From Conexibacter sp. (GTDB taxonomy: Bacteria > Actinomycetota > Thermoleophilia > Solirubrobacterales > 70-9): a stretch of 55,965 nt of DNA. The DNA lies in contig JADFCZ010000027.1 of the NCBI GenBank assembly GCA_018263295.1, forward strand, positions 1 to 55,965, read 5' to 3'. The notes below the pieces were generated by a model. It did no database searches. It saw nothing but the letters and a program-made list of their open reading frames with translations, and had not been told where the DNA came from. The position numbers and the translations under genes are program-made. Shown here in pieces: positions 1 through 8,877 of this stretch; position 1 is the stretch's first letter; every line of letters starts with the position of its first letter.

Positions 1-1
1 C

Positions 2-271
2 GCGTCGCTGGTCGGGATCAGCGTCGATTCCGCCGCCTGTCACGCGGCGTTCCGCGAGAAGCTCGGGCTGACGTTCCCACTGCTCGCCGACTTCCACCCG
101 AAGGGCGAGGTGTGCGCCGCCTACGGCACCTACCTCGACGACTGGGGGCACTCGAACCGGTCGCTGGTCATGGTCGAGCCCGACGGCACCGTCGGCTGGT
201 CCTACGCGACCCCGACGCCGCTCGAGATCCCCGGCGCGAACCTGATCTTCGACGCGCTCGACGGGGACTGA
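2..271 (+). CDS. Peroxiredoxin (AhpC/TSA family), C-terminal part
   Basis: Open from the window edge to a TGA; the last 89 residues are visible and the N-terminus with the peroxidatic cysteine lies outside. The visible part has the redoxin pattern: a GISVDS strand, a helix with a cysteine (SAACHAAF), the LGLTFPLLADF strand, then an AYG...RSLVMVEPDG hairpin and a WSY strand. This resembles thiol peroxidases of the AhpE/Bcp type that reduce hydroperoxides in the cytoplasm. The cysteine in SAACH could be a resolving residue, but that is inference. It ends 7 bases before a DsbA-like gene on the same strand, so the two may form a redox operon. Confidence 0.75.
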   Translation, partial: ASLVGISVDSAACHAAFREKLGLTFPLLADFHPKGEVCAAYGTYLDDWGHSNRSLVMVEPDGTVGWSYATPTPLEIPGANLIFDALDGD

Positions 272-278
272 GCCGGGC

Positions 279-830
279 ATGGCCGGGACCTCCTCGCTGG
301 GGAGCGCCGCGGTCCCGCCGCTCGAGCCCGACGACCACGTCCGCGGATCCGGCCCGCTCGTCGTCGTCTATCTCGACCTGGCCTGCCCGCGCTGCGCCGG
401 CAGCTGGCCGCGGCTGTGCGAGCTGCCGCTGCGGGTCTGCGTCCGCCACTTCCCGGTCGCGAGCAAGCGGCCGCGCTCGCCGGCCCTCCATCTGGCCGCC
501 GAGGCCGTGGCGATGCAGTCCGAGGACGGCTTCTGGCGGTTCTGGGACTCGCTGCTCGCCGACCGCGCCCACGTCGACGATCCACACCTCTGGGAGCGGG
601 TCGGGGGCCTCGGGCTCGATCTCGACCGGTTCCAGCGCGACCGGCGCGGGGAGGAGGCGGCGGCCCGGGTCGATCGCGACTTCCGCAGCGCGATCAGGGC
701 GGGGGCGACCGGCACCCCGGCGGCCTTCGCCGGCGGGCTGGCGCTGGGACCCGATCTCGAGGCCGAGCTCGATGCGGTGGCGCTGCAGGGCGAAGGCCCG
801 GCAGGCGGCACCGGTACGCCGCATCTGTAA
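279..830 (+). CDS. DsbA-like thioredoxin-fold protein
   Basis: 183 residues. After a short N-terminal tail, a DHVRG...LVVVYLDLACPRC segment forms the first thioredoxin strand and active site, with Cys36 and Cys39 in a CPRC motif. A helical insertion follows (residues 55-130) and a TGTPAAF motif near residue 148 supplies the cis-proline loop. This is the layout of the DsbA/thioredoxin_4 family, including the free-standing relatives of the domain fused to NhaA antiporters. No signal peptide or membrane segment is visible, so a cytoplasmic oxidoreductase is most likely. It follows the peroxiredoxin gene closely. The partner protein is unknown. Confidence 0.65.
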   Translation: MAGTSSLGSAAVPPLEPDDHVRGSGPLVVVYLDLACPRCAGSWPRLCELPLRVCVRHFPVASKRPRSPALHLAAEAVAMQSEDGFWRFWDSLLADRAHVDDPHLWERVGGLGLDLDRFQRDRRGEEAAARVDRDFRSAIRAGATGTPAAFAGGLALGPDLEAELDAVALQGEGPAGGTGTPHL

Positions 831-937
831 CCTCCCGCCGGAAAATCAATCCGAAACTCATGGGTCGTCACCTCGCGGGTCCCAATCACTCCCGCGCCGA
901 TTACGGAAGCGACGACCTCGGAAGGAAAAACGAATAC

Positions 938-3199
938 ATGACTATGTTTGACGTCAAGAGCGTCTCGGTCGAGATCGGCGGAGCGGAGATCTCGTTCGAA
1001 ACCGGAAAACTCGCCCGACAGGCGAGCGGCGCGGTCGTCGTCCGCAGCGGGGACACGATGGTCCTCTGCACCGCGACGATGGGCAACCTGCGCGATGTTG
1101 ACTTTCTGCCGCTGACCGTCGACGTGGAGGAGCGGCACTACGCCGTCGGCCGGATCCCCGGCTCCTACTTCCGGCGCGAGGCTCGCGCCGGCGAGAAGGC
1201 CACGCTGACCGCCCGGATGATCGACCGCCCGCTGCGGCCGCTCTTCCCGAAGGGCTGGCACTACGAGACGCAGCTCGTCTCGACCCCGCTCTCGGTCGAC
1301 CACGTCCACCCCTACGACATCCTCGCGATGAACGGCGCCTCGGCGGCACTGGCGATCTCGCCGGTCCCGGTCGCCGAGCACGTCGGCGCGGTCCGCGTCG
1401 GCAAGCTCGACGGCGACTTCGTCGTCAACCCGTCGGAGGAGGAGCACGAGAACCTCGAGATGGACCTGATCGTCTCCGGCTCCAAGGACGCGATCCTGAT
1501 GGTCGAGTGTGGCGCCGACAACGTCACCGAGGCCGAGGTCCTGGACGCCCTCGACATCGCCCACGCCGAGATCAAGAAGCTCGTCGGCGCGATGGAGGAG
1601 CTCCAGCAGAAGGCCGGCAAGGAGAAGATCTCGGTCGAGGCCCCGGTCCTCGACGAGGCCCTCGTCGAGCAGATCCGCGGCAGCCACGCCAACGCGATCG
1701 ACGAGGCCACCAGCGTTCCCGAGAAGCTCGCTCGCCAGGAGGCGATCGAGGCGATCAAGGACGCCGTCCTCGCCCAGTACGCGCCGGAGACCGGCGACGA
1801 GGAGGCTGACGCCGCCCGTCGCGACGAGGTCTCGCGGGCCTTCGGCTCGATCGAGAAGTCGACGATCCGCAAGCGCATCGCCGTTGACAAGAAGCGTCCC
1901 GACGGTCGCGCCCAGGACGAGATCCGCCCGATCGAGACCGAGGTCGACATCTCGCCTCGCGTTCACGGCTCGGCGCTGTTCACCCGCGGTGAGACGCAGA
2001 TCCTCTCCAACGTGGCGCTCGGCACCACGCGGATGGACATGCGCCTCGACAACCTCGGGCTGCAGGAGACGAAGACGTTCTTCCACCACTACAACTTCCC
2101 GCCCTACTCGGTCGGTGAAGCCGGGTTCATGCGCGGTCCGAAGCGCCGCGACATCGGCCACGGTGCGCTCGCCGAGCGCGCTCTGGCGCCGACGATCCCG
2201 AGCGTGGAGGACTTCCCGTACGTGACCCGCGTGGTCTCGGAGACGCTGGAGTCGAACGGCTCCTCGTCCATGGGCTCGGTCTGCGCCTCCTCGATGGCCC
2301 TGCAGGCTGCGGGCGTCCCGGTCTCCGCACCGGTCGCCGGCGTCGCCATGGGGCTGATCAAGGAGGACGACCACGTGATCGTCCTGACCGACATCGCCGG
2401 CGTCGAGGATCACCTCGGCGACATGGACTTCAAGGTCGCCGGCACCGAGGAGGGCATCAACGCCCTCCAGATGGACATCAAGATCACCGGAGTCACCTTC
2501 GACATCCTCCGCGAGGCGCTGGAGCAGGCCCGTCAGGGCAGGCTCTTCATCCTCGGCAAGATGTCCGAGGCGATCGAGGGGCCGCGCGAGCAGCTCAGCC
2601 CGACCGCCCCGCGGATCGAGTCGATCAAGATCGACCCCGAGAAGATCGGTGCCGTCATCGGCAAGGGCGGCGAGACGATCCGCGGCCTCTCCGAGGAGTT
2701 CGAGGCACAGATCGACGTCGAGGACGACGGCACGATCCGGGTCTACGCCGCCAACGGTGAGCTCGTCGAGGCCTGCATCAAGCAGATCGAGGCGATGACC
2801 CGCGAGGCCGAGGTCGGCGACACGTTCAAGGGCAAGGTCGTCAAGACCACGACCTTCGGCGCGTTCGTCGAGCTGGTCAAGGGCACCGACGGCCTCCTGC
2901 ACATCTCGGCCGTCAAGCCGGGGGAGCGGGTCGAGACCGTCGAGGACGTCCTCTCTCAGGGCGATGAGCTCGACGTCACCGTGGTCGAGGTCGACCGCGA
3001 GCGCGGCCGGATCGGCCTGCGTCGCTCCGACGACCCGGCGATCGCTGGCAAGTCGAAGGAGGAGCTCGCGGCCGTCGGCAGCGGCGACCGTGGCCCGCGT
3101 CGAGGCGGCGGTGACCGCGGTGGACGCGGCGGTCGTGATCGCGGCGGACGCGGCGGCGAGCGCCGTGGCGGCGACCGCGAGCGGCGTCGCCGCGACTAG
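938..3199 (+). CDS. pnp: Polyribonucleotide nucleotidyltransferase (PNPase)
   Basis: 753 residues. Performs phosphorolytic 3'-to-5' RNA decay and can also synthesise tails. Domain order: first RNase PH-like core (about 10-145), helical linker, second RNase PH core (about 310-540), KH domain with the IGKGGETI loop (about residue 570), S1 domain (about 627-695). The tail after residue 715 is an Arg/Gly-rich repeat that looks disordered. The ATG at 938 is chosen because GAAGGA at 921-926 lies 11 bases upstream; an ATG two codons later is less well placed. The upstream neighbour is not rpsO, its usual partner. The M16 protease gene follows after 9 bases. Confidence 0.97.
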   Translation: MTMFDVKSVSVEIGGAEISFETGKLARQASGAVVVRSGDTMVLCTATMGNLRDVDFLPLTVDVEERHYAVGRIPGSYFRREARAGEKATLTARMIDRPLRPLFPKGWHYETQLVSTPLSVDHVHPYDILAMNGASAALAISPVPVAEHVGAVRVGKLDGDFVVNPSEEEHENLEMDLIVSGSKDAILMVECGADNVTEAEVLDALDIAHAEIKKLVGAMEELQQKAGKEKISVEAPVLDEALVEQIRGSHANAIDEATSVPEKLARQEAIEAIKDAVLAQYAPETGDEEADAARRDEVSRAFGSIEKSTIRKRIAVDKKRPDGRAQDEIRPIETEVDISPRVHGSALFTRGETQILSNVALGTTRMDMRLDNLGLQETKTFFHHYNFPPYSVGEAGFMRGPKRRDIGHGALAERALAPTIPSVEDFPYVTRVVSETLESNGSSSMGSVCASSMALQAAGVPVSAPVAGVAMGLIKEDDHVIVLTDIAGVEDHLGDMDFKVAGTEEGINALQMDIKITGVTFDILREALEQARQGRLFILGKMSEAIEGPREQLSPTAPRIESIKIDPEKIGAVIGKGGETIRGLSEEFEAQIDVEDDGTIRVYAANGELVEACIKQIEAMTREAEVGDTFKGKVVKTTTFGAFVELVKGTDGLLHISAVKPGERVETVEDVLSQGDELDVTVVEVDRERGRIGLRRSDDPAIAGKSKEELAAVGSGDRGPRRGGGDRGGRGGRDRGGRGGERRGGDRERRRRD

Positions 3200-3208
3200 G
3201 AACCCCGC

Positions 3209-4489
3209 ATGGACCTCCCCGAAGGCGTCGAGCTGACCGAGCTGGACGGCGGCCTCAAGGTCGTCACCGAAGCCGTCCCCTCGGTCCGCTCGGTCGCTCT
3301 CGGGCTCTGGGTCCGCACCGGATCGCGTGACGAGACGCCGGCTCAGGCCGGCGTCTCGCATTTCCTCGAGCACCTGCTGTTCAAGGGCACCTCGCGGTAC
3401 TCGGCGATCGAGATCTCCGAGTACTTCGACGGCCTCGGTGCGGCGACCAACGCCGCCACGAGCAAGGAGACGACGCATCTGTACTCGCGGTTCCTCGACG
3501 AGCACACCGAGAAGGCTCTCGACCTGCTCGCCGAGATGTTCCTGAAGCCGACGTTCCCGGACATCGACTCGGAGCGTCAGGTCGTGATCGAGGAGATCGC
3601 GATGTACGAGGACGAGCCGTCCGACCGCGTCCACGACGTCCTCGCCGATGCGATCTACGGCGATTCGCCGCTCGGGCGCCGGATCCTCGGCACCGCCGAT
3701 GTGATCGGCTCGATCCCGATCCCCGACATCTCCGCCTACCACCAGGCGAGGTACGTGGGCTCGAACATCGTCGTCTCGGCCAGCGGCAACCTCGAGCACG
3801 GCCGCATCGCCGAGCTCGTGGCCGAGCACATGCAGCCCGAGGACGGTGAGATCGCCCCTTCGAACGGCGGCCCCGCCGGGGCCGAGGGCCGGCTCAGCTT
3901 CTATCCGAAGGAGACCGAGCAGTACCACATCTGCTTCGGTGCTCCCGGGATCAGCCGCAGCGACGAGCGCCGGTTCGTCCTCAACGTCATGGACACGATC
4001 CTCGGCGGCTCGAGCTCCTCGCGGCTGTTCCGCGAGGTGCGCGAGAAGCGTGGACTGGCCTACTCCGTCGGCTCCTACTCCTCGCAGTACGCCGACCAGG
4101 GCACCGTCGCGATGTACGTGGGCACCCGCGAGGACAACGTCGCCGAGGCCTGCGAGGTGATCGCCGCCGAGCTCGAGTCGCTCCGCTCGATGCCGGTCGG
4201 AGCGGATGAGCTCGCCCGGGCGAAGGAACATGTCAAGGGCAGGACCGTCCTCGTCCTCGAGTCGACCTCGGCGCGGATGAGCCGCAACGCCAGCGCCGTC
4301 CTCTTCGGGCTGCCGCTGTACGACCTCGACGAGATCATCGCGAGGATCGACGCCGTGACCATCGACGACGTCGCCGAGCTCTTCACCGAGCTCTACGCGC
4401 CGGAGCGGATCTCGGCGGCCTGCATCGGCGCCGACGAGGACTGCTTCCGCACCGCGGTCGCGCCCGTCAGCGCCGCCCTCACCGCCTGA
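3209..4489 (+). CDS. M16 family zinc metallopeptidase
   Basis: 426 residues, usual length for the single-chain bacterial processing-peptidase type. The inverted zinc motif HxxEH is His51-Phe-Leu-Glu-His55, with the third ligand in SERQVVIEEI around Glu128. The C-terminal half carries the R/Y pair region (SSSRLFREVREKRGLAYSVGS). The gene lies directly downstream of pnp, as in Streptomyces and Bacillus. Its ribosome site AGGAA overlaps the pnp stop codon, so the two are probably co-transcribed. Substrate unknown. Its stop is 6 bases from the stop of the convergent delta-60 repeat gene, with no terminator between them. Confidence 0.92.
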   Translation: MDLPEGVELTELDGGLKVVTEAVPSVRSVALGLWVRTGSRDETPAQAGVSHFLEHLLFKGTSRYSAIEISEYFDGLGAATNAATSKETTHLYSRFLDEHTEKALDLLAEMFLKPTFPDIDSERQVVIEEIAMYEDEPSDRVHDVLADAIYGDSPLGRRILGTADVIGSIPIPDISAYHQARYVGSNIVVSASGNLEHGRIAELVAEHMQPEDGEIAPSNGGPAGAEGRLSFYPKETEQYHICFGAPGISRSDERRFVLNVMDTILGGSSSSRLFREVREKRGLAYSVGSYSSQYADQGTVAMYVGTREDNVAEACEVIAAELESLRSMPVGADELARAKEHVKGRTVLVLESTSARMSRNASAVLFGLPLYDLDEIIARIDAVTIDDVAELFTELYAPERISAACIGADEDCFRTAVAPVSAALTA

Positions 4490-4495
4490 GGAGGC

Positions 4496-5818
4496 CTAGC
4501 GGAAACGGGCGATCGCGAAGTCGGAGCCGACCGGCCCCGCTCCGATCCCGACCGCGTAGACCAGCGAGTCCGCATCCACGGCGACATCGCGGACCCCGTC
4601 GACGCCGGGTCCGAGGTCCGCGCTGATCCGCCCGCCTCGCCCGAAGGAGGAGTCCGGATCGCCCGCGGGGCCGACCCTGGCGAGCGCCCACGACTCGTCG
4701 CCCCCGATCCGGACCGAGCCGCCGGCAACGGTCCTGCCCTCGGGGTCGACCGCGATCGAGGACGCCTCCGCGTCCCTGGTCCCGAATCCGATCACCGTCC
4801 GCCCGCCGTCGCCGAACGAGCGGTCGCGGCGTCCGCCCGAGGTGAGCCTGGCGAGGGCGATGTCGTCATCGCGGCCGCCCTCGCAGGCGCAGGTGGAGGC
4901 GGCCACGACGCGGGATCCGTCGAGAGCGATGTCGGCGAGCTCGGCGTCGCCCCCGCCCAGCGGACGGGCGATGCCATCCTTTCCGTACCCGGCGTCGAGC
5001 TCTCCCGACGCCGTCATCCGCCGGACGCCCGGGCCGGGTGCTGCGGTTCGCCGCGGAGCCCGGCCGCCGAGCAGGAGCCGGCCGCGGCCGTCGATCGCGA
5101 GTGAGTCGTAGAGGTCGGCGAACGGCTTGCCGAAGCGCGACATTCCCCCGCCGCCGAACGTGGGATCGAGCGTCCCATCCGCCCGCAGGCGGATGACGAG
5201 CGGCCGGAAACCGCGGCTGCTGCTCGCGGCCCCGAGGACCACCGTACGGCCGCGGCCGTCGATGGCGACGTCGGTGACGGTGCAGAGCGTCCCGGGGTGG
5301 AGGACGACGAGCCCGCCTTCGCCGAACCCAGGGTCCGGGGTGCCGTTTGGCAGCATCCGCACGACGCCCATGCTGGACGTCGTGCCGTCGAACGTCGTGA
5401 TCGTCCCCGCCGCGACGGCGTCACCCGCGGTGCCCACGGCAACCGCCTCCGCTCCCTGGTTGACGTAGCCGAAGTCGGCGAGTGCGCGGCCGTCGCCCGA
5501 GAACGTCGGATCGGGAGCGCCGGTGCCGAGGTGGCGCGCGAACGCGAACCCGGCCTCCTGCGGGCGCTCGGGATCGCCGAGCTCGCCGAAGCCCGCGGCG
5601 AGGACGCCGCCGCCGGGGGCGATCGCCACGGCTTCCGCCGCGTCCTCGCCGCCGGTGAAATCGGTGAGGACGAGGCCGGTTCCGCCGAAATCCGGATCCG
5701 GTGCCACGGCCGCTCCCGCAGGAGCGGCGAGGACGGCGGCGACCGCGAGCGCGGCGAGGGCCGCCGCGACGCGACGCGCCCGGCCGCGGCCGCGGTTCGT
5801 CGTATGCTGCCGACGCAT
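4496..5818 (-). CDS. Secreted delta-60 repeat (DUF5122) beta-propeller protein
   Basis: 440 residues from the ATG at 5818. A Sec signal peptide (basic MRRQ...RRVAAALAAL segment, hydrophobic core, AGAA cleavage region near residue 37) precedes at least six repeats of about 50-60 residues. Each repeat has a DPxFGGxG hairpin and a VAIDGRGRxVVxG strand, typical of TIGR02608/DUF5122 repeats. No enzymatic motif was seen, so a secreted surface-binding protein is the best guess. An in-frame ATG at 5989 would hide the signal peptide inside the protein and is rejected. The start codon overlaps the dapB start on the other strand by two bases. Confidence 0.75.
   Translation of the reverse strand: MRRQHTTNRGRGRARRVAAALAALAVAAVLAAPAGAAVAPDPDFGGTGLVLTDFTGGEDAAEAVAIAPGGGVLAAGFGELGDPERPQEAGFAFARHLGTGAPDPTFSGDGRALADFGYVNQGAEAVAVGTAGDAVAAGTITTFDGTTSSMGVVRMLPNGTPDPGFGEGGLVVLHPGTLCTVTDVAIDGRGRTVVLGAASSSRGFRPLVIRLRADGTLDPTFGGGGMSRFGKPFADLYDSLAIDGRGRLLLGGRAPRRTAAPGPGVRRMTASGELDAGYGKDGIARPLGGGDAELADIALDGSRVVAASTCACEGGRDDDIALARLTSGGRRDRSFGDGGRTVIGFGTRDAEASSIAVDPEGRTVAGGSVRIGGDESWALARVGPAGDPDSSFGRGGRISADLGPGVDGVRDVAVDADSLVYAVGIGAGPVGSDFAIARFR
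5803..5808 (+). promoter_or_regulatory. -10 element TATGCT for leaderless dapB
   Basis: TATGCT ends 8 bases before the dapB ATG and no Shine-Dalgarno is present. It lies inside the first codons of the opposite-strand delta-60 gene. Confidence 0.5.
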
Positions 5819-6506
5819 GCCCGACCCGATCCTAGTCGCAGTCGCCGGTGCCGCGGGCCGGATGGGCGCGACGGTCTGCGAGGCGGTCGAGGCGGCCGAG
5901 GGCCTCGAGCTCGCCGGCAGGGCCGACCCGTCGCTGGGGACCGAGATCGGCGACTTCCTCGGCGAGGCCGACGTAGTCGTCGACTTCACGGTTCCCGATC
6001 AGGCGCTTCCGAACGCCCACAAGTGCCTGCACGCAGGCGTCAGCGTGGTCATCGGGACCACCGGGTTCGACCTCGAGAAGCTCGGCGAGTGCGCGAGCGA
6101 CCATTGGAACGGGGGGGAGGGCGGCCGGGCATTCGTCGCCCCGAACTTCGCGATCGGCGCCGTCCTGATGATGGAGATCGGCCAGCGGGTCGCCGAGTTC
6201 ATGCCCGAGGTCGAGATCGTCGAGCTCCACCACGACCGCAAGCTCGACGCCCCGTCGGGAACCGCGGCCCGGACCGCCGAGCTGCTCACGGGGGCGGGGG
6301 CCCACGTGCATGAGCCGATCCACTCGGTCCGGCTGCCGGGACTGGTCGCCCACCAGGAGCTGATCTTCGGCGGCGAGGGCCAGACGCTGACCATCCGCCA
6401 CGACTCGATCGACCGGAGCTCGTTCATGCCCGGCGTCGTCCTCGCCTGCCGCCGCGTCGGCACACTCCCCGAGCCGCTGACCGTTGGGCTCGAGGCCATA
6501 CTCTAG
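5817..6506 (+). CDS. dapB: 4-hydroxy-tetrahydrodipicolinate reductase
   Basis: 229 residues, slightly short for the family. Reduces hydroxy-tetrahydrodipicolinate to tetrahydrodipicolinate with NAD(P)H in the lysine/diaminopimelate pathway. It shows the nucleotide-binding GAAGRMG loop (residues 11-17), the VIGTTGF segment (79-84), the APNFAIGAVLMM helix and the active-site ELHHDRKLDAPSGTA signature, with His138/His139 and Lys142. It starts in a GCATGC palindrome that also supplies the start of the divergent gene, and has a TATGCT -10 but no ribosome site, so it is probably leaderless. An amidase gene separates it from dapA. Confidence 0.95.
   Translation: MPDPILVAVAGAAGRMGATVCEAVEAAEGLELAGRADPSLGTEIGDFLGEADVVVDFTVPDQALPNAHKCLHAGVSVVIGTTGFDLEKLGECASDHWNGGEGGRAFVAPNFAIGAVLMMEIGQRVAEFMPEVEIVELHHDRKLDAPSGTAARTAELLTGAGAHVHEPIHSVRLPGLVAHQELIFGGEGQTLTIRHDSIDRSSFMPGVVLACRRVGTLPEPLTVGLEAIL
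5829..5834 (-). promoter_or_regulatory. -10 element TAGGAT for the delta-60 gene
   Basis: On the minus strand TAGGAT ends 10 bases before the ATG at 5818. It lies within codons 5-6 of dapB, so the two divergent promoters interlock. Confidence 0.4.
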
Positions 6507-6534
6507 CCCCGCACACCGAGGAAGGAAGAGGATC

Positions 6535-7998
6535 TTGAGCGACGACCTTGCACGTATGGACGCCACAGCGCAGGCGGAGCTGGTCAGCTCCGGCCAGGCG
6601 AGCCCGGCCGAGCTGGTCGACGCCGCCATCGAGCGCGCCGAGCAGGTGAACCCCGAGATCAACGCTGTGATCCACGACCTCTCCGAGACGGCCCGCGCCG
6701 AGGCGGCGGGCGAGCTGCCGGACGGTCCGTTCAAGGGCGTGCCCTTCCTCTTGAAGGACCTCGGAGCGGCGAACGCCGGTCAGCCCCTCCATCTGGGCAT
6801 GAACGTGCTCAAGGAGGCGAACTTCCACGCACCGATGGACACCACGCTCGCCCAGCGCTTCCGGGCGGCCGGACTCGTCACGATCGGTAAGACGAACACC
6901 CCCGAGCTCGGGATCGTCGCGACGACCGAGCCGAAGGCCTACGGGGCGACGAAGAATCCCTGGGACACCTCGCGCTCGGCGGGCGGCTCGAGCGGCGGCT
7001 CCGGAGCGGCCGTCGCCGCCGGCATCGTCCCGATGGCGCACGCCAACGACGGCGGTGGCTCGATCCGCATCCCCGCCTGCAACAACGGCCTCGTCGGTCT
7101 CAAGCCGACGCGCCAGCGGATCAGCGAGGGACCCCTGGTCGGCGACGTCATGTCCGGCGTCACGGTCGAGCTCTGCGTCTCGCGGTCGGTGCGCGACACC
7201 GCGCGCCTGCTCGAGGCCGTCCACGGCGCCGCGCCCGGCGACCCCTACGTCGCCCCGGCGCCGCTGCGCCCCTACACCGACGAGCTCGACGACGAGTCGG
7301 GAGGCCTGCGGATCGGGCTGCTCGACAGCTCTCCGATCGAGGGAGTCGAGGTCGAGGCCTCGTGCGTCGAGGCCGCGGACAAGGCCGCCAAGCTCGCCGA
7401 GTCGCTCGGACACTCCGTCGAACGGATCTCGATCGGCGACATCCTGATGATCGGCGACGGCGCCCCCGGCCTCGAGGACAGCTTCCTGACGCGGTGGGCC
7501 GCCGGCCAGGCGGCCACCCTGACGCAGCTCGGCATGCTGCTCGGGCGCGCGATCACCGAGGACGACGTCGAGAAGCTGACCTGGGACCTCGCGGTCATCG
7601 GCCACGAGCGGACCGGAGCGCGCTACCTGCTCGACGTCGGTCTCCATCAGGCGCTCTCGCGGATGGTCGCCGTCTGGTTCGAATCGGGCTACGACCTGCT
7701 GCTGACCCCGACGATGGCGGAGGTCGCCCCGAAACTCGGCGAGATCGACACCTCGCTCCCCGATCTCGCGGCCTACCACCGCTGCCTGCCTCTGGGCGCG
7801 TTCACCGCACTCTTCAACCTGACCGGTCAGCCCGGCATCAACGTGCCGCTGCACTGGACGGACGACGGCGTCCCTGTCGGCACCCAGTTCGCGGCTCCGC
7901 TCGGGCGCGAGGACCTGCTCATTCGAATCGCGGCACAGCTCGAGAAGGCCGCTCCCTGGGCGGACCGGACGCCGCCGGTCTACGCGGCGGCGGGCTAA
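6535..7998 (+). CDS. Amidase signature family hydrolase
   Basis: 487 residues from a TTG start at 6535, chosen for the GAGGAAGGAAGAGG purine run at 6518-6531; ATG 6556 is the alternative. The Ser-cisSer-Lys triad is visible: Lys74 in FLLKDLG, the GGSSGGS loop (Ser152/153) and the nucleophile Ser176 in GGGSIRIPA, followed by GLVGLKPT. The family hydrolyses linear amides. Lack of gatC or gatB nearby and divergence from GatA argue against transamidosome function. It sits between dapB and dapA, so it may share their transcription, but a link to diaminopimelate synthesis is only positional. Its TAA stop is part of the dapA -10 element. Confidence 0.88.
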   Translation: MSDDLARMDATAQAELVSSGQASPAELVDAAIERAEQVNPEINAVIHDLSETARAEAAGELPDGPFKGVPFLLKDLGAANAGQPLHLGMNVLKEANFHAPMDTTLAQRFRAAGLVTIGKTNTPELGIVATTEPKAYGATKNPWDTSRSAGGSSGGSGAAVAAGIVPMAHANDGGGSIRIPACNNGLVGLKPTRQRISEGPLVGDVMSGVTVELCVSRSVRDTARLLEAVHGAAPGDPYVAPAPLRPYTDELDDESGGLRIGLLDSSPIEGVEVEASCVEAADKAAKLAESLGHSVERISIGDILMIGDGAPGLEDSFLTRWAAGQAATLTQLGMLLGRAITEDDVEKLTWDLAVIGHERTGARYLLDVGLHQALSRMVAVWFESGYDLLLTPTMAEVAPKLGEIDTSLPDLAAYHRCLPLGAFTALFNLTGQPGINVPLHWTDDGVPVGTQFAAPLGREDLLIRIAAQLEKAAPWADRTPPVYAAAG

Positions 7999-8001
7999 CC
8001 T
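7996..8001 (+). promoter_or_regulatory. -10 element TAACCT for leaderless dapA
   Basis: The TAACCT hexamer, which includes the TAA stop codon of the amidase gene, ends 6 bases before the dapA ATG. No Shine-Dalgarno is present. Confidence 0.5.
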
Positions 8002-8007
8002 CAGCTC

Positions 8008-8877
8008 ATGACTCGATTCAGCGGTGTGCTCACCGCAATGGCGACGCCGTTCGACGGCGAGGGTGAGGTCGATCACGCCGCGGCTGCGAAGCTCGCGACT
8101 TACCTGCTGGAGCACGGCTCCGACGGGCTGGTGGTGGCCGGGACGACCGGCGAGGCGGCGACGCTGACCGACGAGGAGCAGATCGGCCTCCTGCGATCGG
8201 TGCGGGCGGAGGTCGGCCCCGACGCGTTCCTGATCTGCGGAAGCGGCACGAACGACACCCGGCACTCGATCGGGCTGACGAAGGCCGCCGACGAGGCAGG
8301 CGCCGACGCGATGCTGGTCGTGACGCCGTACTACAACAAGCCGAACGCGGCCGGGATCAAAGCGCACGTGGCGGCCATCGCCGCCTGCACCGACAAGCCG
8401 ATCGTGGTCTACAACATCCCCTCGCGGACGGTCGTGAACATGGCGCCGGGGCTGCTCGCCGAGCTCGCCGAGATCGACAACGTGGCAGCTCTCAAGCAGG
8501 CCAACGACGCCGAGCTCGGGCCGATCGAGGGCCTCGACGTCCTCGCCGGCAACGACAACGTCTTCGTTCGGTGCCTCGAGATCGGCGGCACCGGAGGGAT
8601 CACCGTCGCCTCCCACATCGTCGGGCCGCAGATGGCGGCCATGTACGAGCGCTTCCGGGCCGGCGAGCCCGAGGTGGCTCGTGAGATCGAAGCCGGGCTC
8701 GAGCCGCTCTACGAAGCGCTCGCCGTGACGACGAACCCGATGCCGCTGAAGGGGGCGCTGCAGATGCTCGGCATCTGCTCGGAGCCGATGCGGCTGCCGA
8801 TGGTGCCGCTCGACGAAGGTCAGCGCGAGGTCGTCCGCTCGGCGCTCGAGGCCGCGGGGCTCGAGGTGGTGGCGTGA
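8008..8877 (+). CDS. dapA: 4-hydroxy-tetrahydrodipicolinate synthase
   Basis: 289 residues, full length. Condenses pyruvate with aspartate semialdehyde at the entry to lysine/diaminopimelate synthesis. TIM-barrel aldolase motifs: GTTGE with Thr46/Thr47, VVTPYYNKP, the catalytic Tyr135 in VVYNIPSRT with Arg140, and the Schiff-base Lys163 in AALKQAND. Its TGA overlaps the GTG start of rnj in a GTGA, implying translational coupling to the RNase gene. It has its own probable leaderless promoter. Confidence 0.96.
   Translation: MTRFSGVLTAMATPFDGEGEVDHAAAAKLATYLLEHGSDGLVVAGTTGEAATLTDEEQIGLLRSVRAEVGPDAFLICGSGTNDTRHSIGLTKAADEAGADAMLVVTPYYNKPNAAGIKAHVAAIAACTDKPIVVYNIPSRTVVNMAPGLLAELAEIDNVAALKQANDAELGPIEGLDVLAGNDNVFVRCLEIGGTGGITVASHIVGPQMAAMYERFRAGEPEVAREIEAGLEPLYEALAVTTNPMPLKGALQMLGICSEPMRLPMVPLDEGQREVVRSALEAAGLEVVA

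Noticed and set aside
368-4231. A 1287-codon open frame on the minus strand opposite pnp and the M16 protease
   Set aside because: Antisense shadow of high-GC genes: Asp/Arg/Val-rich, no known domain, while the plus strand encodes well-conserved enzymes.
5819-5989. N-terminal extension of the delta-60 protein to ATG 5989
   Set aside because: It would bury a clear signal peptide and overlap dapB entirely at its conserved N-terminus.
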